From contig CAUJLY010000001.1 in assembly GCA_963281155.1 (NCBI GenBank), positions 3,224,001 through 3,288,000 on the forward strand: a stretch of 64,000 bases of DNA. The letters run 5' to 3'. The notes below the pieces were generated by a model. It was not told the origin of the DNA. It did no database searches and saw only the letters and a list, made by a program, of their open reading frames with translations. Position 1 is the first letter of the stretch. Every line of letters begins with the position of its first letter. This document shows, piece by piece, positions 21,787-32,707 of the stretch. The DNA is from Rhabditophanes sp. KR3021 (lineage: Eukaryota > Nematoda > Chromadorea > Rhabditida > Alloionematidae). The position numbers and the translations under genes were made by a program.

Positions 21787-22781
21787 TTAATTTTTGAAAA
21801 ATCCTTTGAAAGTTAACTGAAAAGATCCGATCAAAATATCGTCATCATTTATGCAATCAGAAGGTGTATATACAAATGATTTAAGATGGGGATCGCCATA
21901 ATTTACCATTGTGACGACATAATTTAGCGCATTCATGTGTGAATTTATAAAATTGACTTCTGTTCCGGTGAAATTTTCAGCATCGACATATAATACGAAT
22001 TCATGGACATTCTTAGCTTCTAGATGTTCGAGAATCATAAGCACAAATCGTAATACATCAACTTTATCTATTATCTCGCTGCATTTGAAGACCAGTCTGT
22101 TAAATTTATTCACTAGCAAAAAATTATTCCAAGCAAAATCGTCAAAACTTCCATGGCTTGATGTAGAGTGTAAAATTAAATTGATGGGCTTATTTAATTT
22201 AGAATACTTCAGGTCATGAACAATTGCAAAGTTGCTGAATGAAGTGGGCATTGATATGCTTAGAGTATTTATATTTTGGAGCCAATTGTTGGTTAGCAGC
22301 TGAATATTGTTATCCGTTTTGCAATTGATGGCAAGTGTAATTTCTTTGCATGACTGTTGCAATTCGCTTTTTAAATCTAACAAAAACTCAGAAGGTTCCG
22401 AATATTCGATCATTATTTGAGCTCCACATTCTGCCAATTTTATCCTTCTGAAATTATCAAAAAACTGTTCTCCAGTCTTAAACTAAAAAATAATAATCCA
22501 AAAATAAAACCCATTAAACTTACAATTGCGTATTTTCCAGTTGTTGCATTACCATGCAAATATTTCTCATGCAAAACAACGAATATTTCAAGACCTGATC
22601 GGCATGATTTGATATTAACTTTCATGCATGAAAAATACTTGTGCTCCATTCTGTCTTCAAATTTATTTGCGATGTCTCGGAACCGTTTACATGTTAAATC
22701 CACATTGATCCTATCTCGATGACTTGTGAAAGATAAAACATGTTGAATCATTTCAGTTGGAAGAGTGTTAAAGCTGTTCAT
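21787..22781 (-). CDS. F-box protein, two exons (317 aa), paralogue of 19076-20072
   Basis: Exons 22781-22524 and 22482-21787 are joined by a 41-nt GTAAGT...TAG intron in phase 0. The N-terminal F-box is LPTEMIQHVLSFTSHRDRIN followed by CKRFRDIANKFEDRM. The C-terminal region is unassigned. The protein is the same length as its neighbour but the C-terminal sequences differ strongly, which suggests an old duplication or diversifying selection on the substrate side. A dead receptor lies between the two genes on the opposite strand. Confidence 0.8.
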
Positions 22782-23267
22782 CCTTGGATATGACTAAATT
22801 AATTACAATGCCCAACTGTATTTATACTTTTCAATCTAATGTTATCTTGATCTAACAATGATTATGCTTATCTTTTTACTTTAGATGCTTAAAATAGTAC
22901 CTTTCATTTCAATTAGATCTAAGATCTCCATAGATGTGACATCAATATAAGTCCACAAATGAAATAAATAGATCAATTAGTATTGTTTGTCATCTACATT
23001 ATTTTAATCTATAGATTATAGTGCATAGCGAGGGATCTTAAAATCTAATATCCAGTTTGTAACTTTGCGCATGCATACAATTTCCTCAAAACTAAATTCT
23101 TCTAAGAAAATGACAAAATCAATTATATTTAAATAACTTCTTTTATACGAAATGACTGTATCGATCCCTATTTTTTCTTCATTGAATAGCTGGAAGTGAT
23201 AACATCATTTTAAAGGTTCGATATTGAAATAAAAAGATCTTCGACTAAACATAATACTTATCTTCAT

Positions 23268-23660
23268 ATGCACTATGAAAACAACAATGTTACAGAGAGA
23301 ACTGTTGGACCGCGAGGAACAACCATTAAAGAACTGATTAAATGTTCCAGAAGACACAGAATGTATCAAGGAAAAGCTGAGCAGTTAAAACAATTGGCCA
23401 TTCTTGATGGAAACTACGTTGATCCACAATACAGAAAATGCTCCAGGCAAGCCTGCTATACAATTTGGACTTGCTTATGGTGAGCTTTTTAGATATTTAT
23501 CTGAACCAACCTCGATTTACAACGATGACGCTTATTCAATTTGGCTCTAAGTTATTATTTCTTCGTTATTTTAAAGCTATTTCGTATTTCGCAACAAAAA
23601 TAACAAACTTAATTAAATTAATAACTATTTTAGTTACAAAAAATGCAACTACTCATAATT
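23268..23660 (+). pseudogene. Unrecognised decayed coding fragment
   Basis: Frames read TERTVGPRGTTIKELIKCSR and AEQLKQLAILDGNYVDPQYR. The phase then shifts, giving MLQASLLYNLDLLM. Composition is protein-like, but there is no recognisable domain, start context or splice support. Confidence 0.25.
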
Positions 23661-23999
23661 AAACGCTGGTTAGCAGCTAACTCATGTCATTGATATTATC
23701 CCTTTAATAAAGACACTACCACTAAAACATTGTACTAAAGCATGCCTCAAAGATATAACATTAGTATAAAGTCGACTTTAAACAATTTTTAAAAATAATA
23801 AAGTTGACTTTTAGATTTTTTGACCGGACAGTTCTAGTTTCAAAAACTTTTTTAAATCTTTTTATTTTTATTAGTAATAGATAAGATGCATAAATTCAAT
23901 AATTTTATAGTTAGCTTCGAATTTGTTCTGAATAAGTACAAATATTATATTGTTGAATAATTCCAATTAAATGGTTGTGGTGTACAAATAATTACTATA

Positions 24000-24073
24000 G
24001 CCGCCATAGCTCAGTCGGTTAGAGCGTGGGTCTAATAAGCCCAAGGTCGCAGGTTCGACCCCTGCTGGCGGCA
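24000..24073 (+). tRNA. tRNA-Ile (AAT)
   Basis: Acceptor stem GCCGCCA/TGGCGGC, anticodon loop CTAATAA, T-arm with GGTTCGACC, discriminator A. It is identical in all 74 nt to the minus-strand copy at 52494-52567. Confidence 0.93.
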
Positions 24074-24407
24074 ATTAATTTTTTTGAATATATTTATGCC
24101 CTCATTTTTGTTAAAATATTTATTTTACTTTTGAAAGTTGTCTATTTTGATTCATATGAAATTCGTTCTGCAGATATCACCTTAATATCCATTTGCAAAT
24201 CAGAATTATAACTGCAAGATGCTACAAAATAATAATTCAATTTGTTGTATGATTTGAATATTGTGATTTATTTTGTATAGCATTATGTGTTTATATAGTG
24301 TATGATCTTCCTAATAAAATGACTATTATCTCGTACGTATCTTGTCTTCATCTCCTATTTACTAAACAGAATCGTAAAAATGTCTACTTCCGATTATAAA
24401 AAATATT

Positions 24408-24489
24408 CGCTCAGAGCAGGGTTCGAACCTACGCGGGAAAATCCCAATAGATTTCAAGTCTATCTCCTTAACCACTCGGACATCTGAGC
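24408..24489 (-). tRNA. tRNA-Ser (TGA)
   Basis: 82 nt with a long variable arm. Acceptor stem GCTCAGA/TCTGAGC, anticodon loop CTTGAAA, T-arm GGTTCGAACC, discriminator G as expected for serine. Confidence 0.93.
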
Positions 24490-24649
24490 TGAATATGGAT
24501 GGACATTAATAATCGCAAGCAAAAATGTTTGAATATCTAACCGTTAAAGATTATTTAGGAACATAATTGTTTACGTAATTGATTAATTATTGGCATGTGG
24601 CGACTATAAATAGCTTGCGTTGTTGATGATCATCTCACTTTATTTACAA

Positions 24650-25116
24650 GATGCCACTGAAGTTACAAAGGCTGGAATTGAAAACCTTTGGAGGAATCAT
24701 ACTTTAAGCTGAAATGCCATTTCCAATACTATGGATCTTTTAATTGAAAATGACAGTGATGCTGTTCGAGTAAGTAATTCAAAATAAATATTATATTTTA
24801 CACTTTTAGGCAGCATATGCTACAAATAATGATTTAACATCAGGAGAAATTAGAAACCGAACAAAAATCATTGAAGAGACTGTCACAGTCAAAAATGTTT
24901 TTGGTGAATCAGAAAGAGTCTTTAAACACAAAGAAAAGTTTAGACAAATCAATGGAGAAAAATGAACGTTTTAATGGTAAAAAATCTGAACGTTTCAATG
25001 ATCAAAAACAAAACATAATGAAAGAAATGAACATAATGAAACAATGCAAGTATTTTGACAACCACTTCTTCTACCTAAATATGCTATTATTTACAGCAAA
25101 ATATATGTTGGTTTAA
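24650..25116 (+). pseudogene. Unrecognised decayed gene with one apparent intron
   Basis: The first part reads DATEVTKAGIENLWRNHTLS, an in-frame TGA, then NAISNTMDLLIENDSDAVR. A GTAAGT donor near 24770 and a TTTTAG acceptor near 24810 join it to AAYATNNDLTSGEIRNRTKI and NVFGESERVFKHKEKFRQ, then stops. A lysine-rich frame in another phase follows (24871-25116). The family is unknown to me. Confidence 0.3.
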
Positions 25117-25299
25117 ACTAAATTATATGCCTACAATTTGTTTATTCAAATTACGTATAACTCATTCTTTTAATTTAATCATCATAAATAATAACATAAT
25201 TATAAGCAAATCAAGAAATTTTGTGGAAAATATTGTTATTTAAAATACGTTTATTAATGATTAAGAAACTAATAAATAATTAAATAATTATGTCTTAAT

Positions 25300-26520
25300 T
25301 CCTTTCATTGCTCAAAATAAACATATGGGAGCGACTATTTTACACTCCCGAGGTTCTATTTGAGAAGGTCTTAAAGAGACAAGAATCATCTAAGATTAAT
25401 CCTGTTGTTGATAACATACTTCGGCAAATATTAACGTGTTCATTCATTTTCCCTTATCAGATTCCATTGTTGCTCCAAAAACAGTCTCCTAAGTATTGGG
25501 GGGAAATCTTACTAAAAAATTATAAAATACCCTATTCAATTTTTTCTTCAAGCAAATAATGTACGCATTAACATTTGTTAAGTCTTTGCAAGTCAGACAG
25601 TTTGCTTTCAGCATGTTGATAATGGCTTCCATATCGTACCAACAATCGTCATATTTGGCATTCCGAATGTCAAACTAAATAAAATCTTCTCAATTGCTCT
25701 ATTTTTACGTCCATTTAAATTAACAGAATAAAGCGTGGTTTGGATCTTTATACTGAAATAAGCAAGATGTGTTTCTCTTCCACGTATGTATATTTTTATG
25801 TCTAAATAAATTATGTCTGAACCACTTCATCCATTGGTTAAGAAACTTCGCTCAAGAATTTGTGCACTTCATTCTTATCAACAGAAACAAATTTTGTACC
25901 ATTTCAATTGATCGACGCAAGTGTACTCCATTCTAATACAATGTTCTTTATTACGTATTGTGGAAGAGCATTAGGTGAAGAATTTCTTCTTTGTGGATAG
26001 AGTTATTTTATAGCGACTAAGTTCTTATATATTTTGGCAGTTATAGCATTAAAATGGACTTTAAATGGAACCAGAAATTGTATCATTGTCTGATGTTCTA
26101 AATGATCAATATCACCTTCTTTTTTAATCTTGCCTTCATAAACTTTTCAACAATCTTTTCTAATGCGGTCTTTGAGCCGTAACATTCATTTTAAAGTAGT
26201 AATAATAGATGAAATTTACGTTGATACTCATATGTTTAAGGTCGAGATGCTTCGCCTTAACTGATGGATTGTGAGTATGGAGATATTTAAACATTGTAAA
26301 AAATATTCCTCTAGCTTTTACTTCATCGCTAAATTCGGTAGTCTTTGGCCATTTATTTCTTAGCAATCTTGTGTAATTGACTAAGGTATCTTCACTCATA
26401 TTGATTTGATGTAAGTCCTTAGTTGTAATTCTATTGCAAGAGATTATGTAGTGATAAATAAAATATGGTTTAGATATTTTCTTCAATATTTCGGGATCTA
26501 GAAAACATGACTGTAAAATA
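25300..26520 (-). pseudogene. Unrecognised decayed coding sequence
   Basis: On the minus strand, from 26486 down, a 108-codon frame includes MSEDTLVNYTRLLRNKWPKT and GIFFTMFKYLHTHNPSVKAK. Further broken frames follow (VPFKVHFNAITAKIYKNLVA, SSPNALPQYVIKNIVLEW) to about 25300. The first block faintly recalls ISXO2-like transposases, but I see no catalytic triad or terminal repeats. Treat it as a dead gene or transposon of unknown type. Confidence 0.25.
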
Positions 26521-26798
26521 AGAGGGTATAAGTATTCCTCTATTGCAATCCAAATTTATGAGATCTGCCAAATGTGTTTGAAAATAGGATTACTTAAAAT
26601 CAACTGCTTTTTTGTAGAAACTCCACATACAAACCAGACTTTTATCCTTTTTGATTAGCTATAGATTTGGCCAAGTATATCCTTTAAGTCACTCAATTGT
26701 AAACCCTAAAAATAATGAAAAACGAAGGAGCTAAAGATCAAGGCATATGTTGTAGATGCGTTTACTTTAACAAGAATAATCAAATGATGGTCATCACT

Positions 26799-26870
26799 GG
26801 GGATATAGCTCAGGGGTAGAGCGCTCCCTTAGCATGGGAGAGGGCTGGGGTTCGATTCCCTATATCTCCA
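26799..26870 (+). tRNA. tRNA-Ala (AGC)
   Basis: Acceptor stem GGGGATA/TATCTCC with one G-T pair, anticodon loop TTAGCAT in a CTCCC/GGGAG stem, T-arm GGTTCGATTCC, discriminator A. Confidence 0.93.
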
Positions 26871-27669
26871 AATACATTTTTATTCTTTTGATAAAAATAA
26901 ATATTATTCGATGATTTAAATATTGTGTTTTTTAATCTGTTCAACTATCTCAATGAAGATCTGTCTAAAATTAATTTAAATACGTACTATAGTTTTACTA
27001 AAGTAACAGATTTTAATGGAGAAGTTAAAACTTGCTTTAACACTGATTGTAGATATCCAGTGAGTCCAATCAATGACAAATTGCGAGCACATGGACATTA
27101 CTTTTAACTTAGCACTTTTTATTAACTTTAAAATCTGTATGAATTTACAAGTAGTGCCACCAATTGTATGCGGTCTTATTTACAGAAACCTAAAACAATT
27201 GGAGGTTGACTATGGGAATAGAAATATGATATAATATATTAATGATGTTAGATATAAACACGGACATATAATTGATTTGGGATTGCAATAAGTTGTTTCA
27301 TAGGAATGAAATTAGCAATGATGTTTTGCTTTTCCCAGTCCACAGTAGCTATAGGAAATGAACTGTAAACTAATTTGAAGGGAGTTGATTGAATTAGCTG
27401 AAGATAAAATTCATTTTCCATTTTAATCACTTTATTGATTATAAATTTATATTCATTTCAATTAAAAATATAGCAGAACAATTGAAAGATATGATTAACA
27501 AATAGGTAATTATATAAATAATAATTTTTGCAGTTAGAATATTACGTCTCGCGATAGTTGTTTATCAGATTTCATTACTTTCTAATTGAAACGATACAAA
27601 ACATCAGTAATAGCAATAAATTGCTGTAATTTAGATTCCAAAAAGTATAAACTGAGATTTGGTTAACAT

Positions 27670-27742
27670 GCCTCCCTAGCTCAATTGGTAGAGCGTTAGA
27701 CTTTTAATCTAACGGTCGCGGGTTCGAGCCCCGCGGGGGGCT
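27670..27742 (+). tRNA. tRNA-Lys (TTT)
   Basis: Acceptor stem GCCTCCC/GGGGGGC (one T-G pair), anticodon loop CTTTTAA in a TTAGA/TCTAA stem, T-arm GGTTCGAGCCC. The discriminator is T, which is unusual for lysine. Confidence 0.9.
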
Positions 27743-29014
27743 TAGTTTTTTGTTCTATATAAAATATTTTTCGGATGTATATGTTAACTTTATCTAAATT
27801 GAGTAAAGACATTAAAATGATAATTAATAATAAATTCAAAGAATGAACTGCATTTCACACAATTGGCTTACAGGTTTTGTGGTAAAATATGTATGCACGA
27901 AGGCGTTTAAAACATCAGTTGACCCAATGTTTCAAGCACTGCTTTAAAATATTTTGATGACTATATAAATGGCTGTCAATTTGTTTTATCGGCAAGCACT
28001 TTAAGTGTAAAAAAGGTTAGTACAAGCTTCGAATGTAATAATACGTTTGTGACTTAAATTTTGGACTGAAGCTGGAAATGGTTTCAAATAAAAGTGTGTC
28101 ATAGTTTAATAGATTCGTTGTTTTGATTAGCGTTTATTTGCATGCTTAAAACTTGTAATATAAAACGAATCTGAAGAGTAAATTAAAGATGATCTGGCGA
28201 ACGGCAATAGTTCCAAACTAATGTAACAAGAAGATTAAGAATATGCTCCTGTGGTATGCCTACCGGATCGACCAACAGACAGATAATAATAATGATGTTA
28301 TACAATTAAATTGCTTACCCTATATATCATAGGCTAATCACTTAACAAGAGGAAGCAAGATGTTGACTGTTGCTATGTATCAGCAAGCACACGATCTAAA
28401 CAATAATAACATTATAAATCTAATTAGTATAGTTATATTTACGATAAAGCTGATCAAATGTAGTCAAATTATAATTTAAAGTTGCTAATTGCTTGTTCTT
28501 TCAGTTCAAAAATTGTGTGTTAAAGATAGACATCTATTACTTATTTTTCCATACAATTTTTTAAACATTATAAATATAATGTGTCTTATGTATTTAATTA
28601 TTTATGTATGCTTCATTTGCTTCTGTGGCAATAAAAGATTGAATTAGTTGTTAAACTTATTATAATACAAAAGTAATATTTTAAAGACAATAAATGACTT
28701 TGCCGATCGAAATAACACCGAGCATGTATTTCTGGCAACGGCAGATTGAAATGGGTTGTTTTTTAAATTATGATACATTATTTGTATTCAAATCAAATGT
28801 GCTTTTTATAATAATTCAATTAGCTGTTTATTTGTCAGAACCATTGTAATTTATCCATATCTTGTTCATAGATTCACCTTTAATTCTCTTGATATCAAAG
28901 TAATGTTCTCAAATAATAGTTATTAAATTTCATTTTTAACGGAATTTTATTTTGTATAACAAACAGAAAGTAAGAATTAAGAGGTATAAGGAGCAAACTC
29001 AAATTAATGACATA
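27743..29014. other. Intergenic stretch, no gene seen
   Basis: AT-rich sequence between tRNA-Lys and the 3' end of the second GATA-like gene. No open frame with recognisable features and no repeats with clear ends. Confidence 0.5.
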
Positions 29015-29770
29015 TTAGTTCTTGAGGTTCTTTGGTTTTCTATCCTTGCTTTCTTTGTTGTATAACTCAAAAGGTCTGTTGCAATGATGTGAATTTCGAT
29101 ATAGCCAGCAAGCATTGCACATTTTTTCCCCGTCTAAATTTCTCCATTGTCTTGGTTTATCTGTTTTGCAATTAGCACAAATTATTTTGATCCCATCGTT
29201 GACAGTAGCTGATTTTGAGCGAGGTGTTTTAGCAATCCTTGCATTTTCAGTACTCTTACTTTTCGGAGTTTGCTTGGATTTATTTGATTTTTTTCCTTCC
29301 ATATTCGTTTCATCGTTTTTAAATGCTGACTGATTGTGTAAATAGATATCTTGTGCACTGCAAGAAGTTCCAATTGGGTAATTAAATGTTTCATCAAAAT
29401 GTGCAACATTATTTCGATAACTCTGTTGGTAGACAAAAACATTTGCAATTGTCAATTGATCTTCGTCTTGAACGCCTTGATTCTGACAGTTTTCTAAATC
29501 CAAATTAATATCTGTTTCAAAGTGATGGTTTGATGCGACCGGATTAGTAACATTGACACATTGTTCTTTAGCATGTTCTTCTGTACAATTCGATGAGTGT
29601 TCAAATTGTGGTACAAATGAGTATGCCATTGAAGTATTTTGCGTCTTTGGTTGATCCATATATAGGTCCGTGTTGTAATAATAGATTTCACTTAAAGTGT
29701 TAGCTACAATCGGAAATTCATCAACTAAGTCTGTGTAGTACAAACTGTGTGTGAAATACTGTTGATCCAT
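29015..29770 (-). CDS. Second single-exon protein with one GATA-like zinc finger (251 aa)
   Basis: An intronless frame starting MDQQYFTHSLYYTDL. The first 155 residues are acidic to neutral and rich in N, Q, T and Y; a lysine/serine-rich stretch follows (KSNKSKQTPKSKSTENARIA). At residues about 199-223 the finger is CANC-x16-CNAC with PRQWR, then a basic tail (KESKDRKPKNLK). Size, single exon, finger at the C-terminal end and the x16 spacing match the gene at 17909. I infer a sequence-specific DNA-binding factor of the END/MED/ELT type. A live paralogue pair is likely, though either could bind a non-standard site because the loop is shortened. Confidence 0.75.
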   Translation of the reverse strand: MDQQYFTHSLYYTDLVDEFPIVANTLSEIYYYNTDLYMDQPKTQNTSMAYSFVPQFEHSSNCTEEHAKEQCVNVTNPVASNHHFETDINLDLENCQNQGVQDEDQLTIANVFVYQQSYRNNVAHFDETFNYPIGTSCSAQDIYLHNQSAFKNDETNMEGKKSNKSKQTPKSKSTENARIAKTPRSKSATVNDGIKIICANCKTDKPRQWRNLDGEKMCNACWLYRNSHHCNRPFELYNKESKDRKPKNLKN

Positions 29771-30299
29771 TCTAAAAGTTGTAGAGAATGAGATGATAGG
29801 AATTAACTGTCGATTGAACTATTAATGATGATTTGATTAGCTTAATTCTTCATTTATATACCAAATCATTCGCATTTGAGCATTCGCATCTTAAGATAGG
29901 GATTTTTTAATCTATATGCATATTTGGATGGCATTTTGAGCATCCCCATAATAACATAAATCGATCTGTCAGACAAGTCATTTTTGGCGCATCTTCAAAG
30001 TCTCGATAATTAACAGCAGTTCTTTCAAGCAATATTATTACAAAAATCGTATGCATTTGCGGGAGAAGACGCTAAAAGATACACTTTTGAGAAATCTTAA
30101 ATGTTTATATGGGAACTTTTACGCTATATGTCGAAAATAATCGTAATTAGGCATTTAATGAGTAAAAAATAAATGAAGATGGTAATGTAATCAGAATTTT
30201 TAGCATTTTATTTACAACATATTGAAATAAAGGTTAATGTACATAAACCACAAAATGGTCAGAATGTTATTCCTTATAAATAGTTGAGAGTATCTTTAT

Positions 30300-31440
30300 T
30301 AAATCGAGTTTATTTGGCGATTCTACCACAAGTTGGAAGAGTTTTCTTGAGTATTTTGTTTCTTCTAGATCGCATGGGAGATGGAACAACACGGTTCAAA
30401 TTATTCGTATTGACTCTGGAAATGTAAGTCAATTTATCAGCATCTTCAACAGATACTTCAGTTCTTTCATTCCGGGAATGAAGAGAAGATTGCCCACATT
30501 AACTTTAGACAGCTTCAGTCTCGTCATCGTGTGTTAGTTTTCCTTAGTAGAAACGATACAACGTTTCGCAACCATTCTTTCCCCATAAGCATAAATCGAG
30601 GATGTAGCTGGGATTTCAGCGTCTGCGGCAAGACTAAACGTGACATCCTTGATTAATCTTTGATCCAAAACAGTAGGGATCTTTGAGTTCAAGTCAAGTT
30701 CATCAGCGTTACTGGTCCATTTCTTGATAAGACTTTCGCTTTGAGGAACTTGCCAACCTTTACCATAGCTTCATCTTTAAATTCAAATCCAAAATTGAAG
30801 CAGTCTGTAAGATATTGACACATCCACTTCCTTGGTTCAGTGAGTGAAGCCGGCAATGGATCTATCAGTTTATCCCAAACTTGAGACGAACATCAAGAGT
30901 CTTGTACTTGACAGTTTCCTTTCCATTTTCAGTAACTTGGTGTAGTTGTTTCTGAGTGATCCATTGACGCCCCAAATCTTATGTTCCCAAAGTTGATCTT
31001 GCTCAACCTTATTCTCAACAAATCAAAGTAAGAAACGAAGTAATGTGGGATATACTATGTAGTTCCATCAGGTAACTTGTGCCAATTTGGTTGAACTAAA
31101 TTCAAATTAATTAAAAAATTAGCATAATGGTACCACTTACACATAATATTTCGTCTTGCTTTGAGATCTTCCACCATCATAACATCCACCTTGATACTAG
31201 GAATAGAAATTGGTTGTAACCACACCAATGGATCAACTTGTCTTCACATTTTTTCCCAGAAAAGGGCAAACATGGTGCAATTTGATCAGCTAGTATGGCA
31301 TTGTAGCAGATGATTTTTTCTCCAGAACCAGCATTTGACACCTTCTTTTCTTTGGATGGAACTTTTCTTTTTGAAGCGTGAGTTCTCTTGGAAGGTGCTC
31401 CTTTCATGTTGCAACAAAGTAGGGTTTGGGCCACGAGAGA
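30300..31440 (-). pseudogene. Unrecognised decayed coding sequence (relic G)
   Basis: On the minus strand from about 31434, frames read MAQTLLCCNMKGAPSKRTHA and GEKIICYNAILADQIAPCLP. After a probable intron and several shifts come WMCQYLTDCFNFGFEFKDEA, RLIKDVTFSLAADAEIPATS and SSIYAYGERMVAKRCIV. A lysine-rich end follows with a stop near 30310. Many stops interrupt it. I do not recognise the family and saw no clear match to relics A to F. Confidence 0.35.
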
Positions 31441-31753
31441 AAACTAATTGATATGAATTGCAAAATGCTCGCTTTATATTATTATAAAACTTGGAAATAA
31501 ACTTGTTTCTATCTAAATCTTGTCAAATAATTAAAGTGTATCTGGTGACAAATGTGTTAATTTATCTTTAATCACAATTAATAAAACGTTGAAATTGGAA
31601 TAAAACGAACGATTAAAGACTTTTTAATAAGAAGAGACAAAATTATGGTTGTCAAAGTGCAAAAGTAACATTTAAGAGACGTTAGGAAGTGACCTATTTC
31701 GATTAAAATCACTTTTTTTGAAAAGGAATTTTCATTTTTAATTAAAGATTCAT

Positions 31754-31827
31754 GGCTCAATGGTCTAGTTGGTTATGATTCTCGCTTTGGGTGCGAGAGG
31801 CCCCGGTTTCGACTGCCGGTTGAGCCC
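31754..31827 (+). tRNA. tRNA-Pro (TGG)
   Basis: Acceptor stem GGCTCAA/TTGAGCC, anticodon loop TTTGGGT in a CTCGC/GCGAG stem, T-loop TTCGACT, discriminator C. Confidence 0.92.
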
Positions 31828-32707
31828 AATTTTTTAAATCAATTGTTGAATATTTATATTAATTCTAAGATTACTGATTTCAGTTATTACATATTTATAG
31901 GAAAATATATCTTCATTATCAAATATCCTTTTAACAAGACTAATACTTTCTTTGTTTACTTATAGCGTATTGCCTGATATTCATGAAATGGTAATTAATA
32001 ATTATAGTTACTTAAGTAAAAATTCTTTGGTATGATGCTAATTAAAAACTTACAGAAAATACCTTTTAAAATTTTTGCAGAGTATAATTAAAAGCGGTTA
32101 TGTGAAATGATTTAGAAATATTTAAAAACTCTATTTTTAATGAGTCATTTTTCCCTCAATTTCAACGATTTACTGTATATTGCTTATTACAATTATGCCA
32201 AAATTTATTGAAGTTTAAGCAATTATTTAAACCGACTATAAATCTATTTTTTACGTACTTAAGCTTATTTCATGGGATTTTTTAATTGCAATATAAATAG
32301 TGTTATATATGAAGTTTAATGGAATGTTTGTTAATAACACATTTTTGTTATTTTAAATAATTTAGTTGTTGCAATTGACACAATAAAAATAAAATCGTTA
32401 ATAAATAACACAAAAATAGTATTTGTAATTAGATAAATTTGCCATTGTATATATACAATTAATGGACCGATGTAAGACTTTTTTGAGAACTATCATCCTC
32501 GTAAATCTTATATTACAATGGAACTTACGATGACAATTTCAAGTTTGTTTGAACAACTTTTGATCAGCTGTATGTCGTGGGTTTGTTTCTATTGATACAT
32601 ATACTTGTCTATAAAATATTGATAGCACATTTATACGCATATACATTTGCATATTAGTTATAGATTGATTTTATTATTCTCGCATTCTTCATTATATATA
32701 TTTTACA

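Noticed and set aside
23760..23830. GTCGACTTT motifs as another hAT element like the one at 55.9 kb.
   Set aside because: Only short partial similarity to the internal part; no matching ends or target duplication found.
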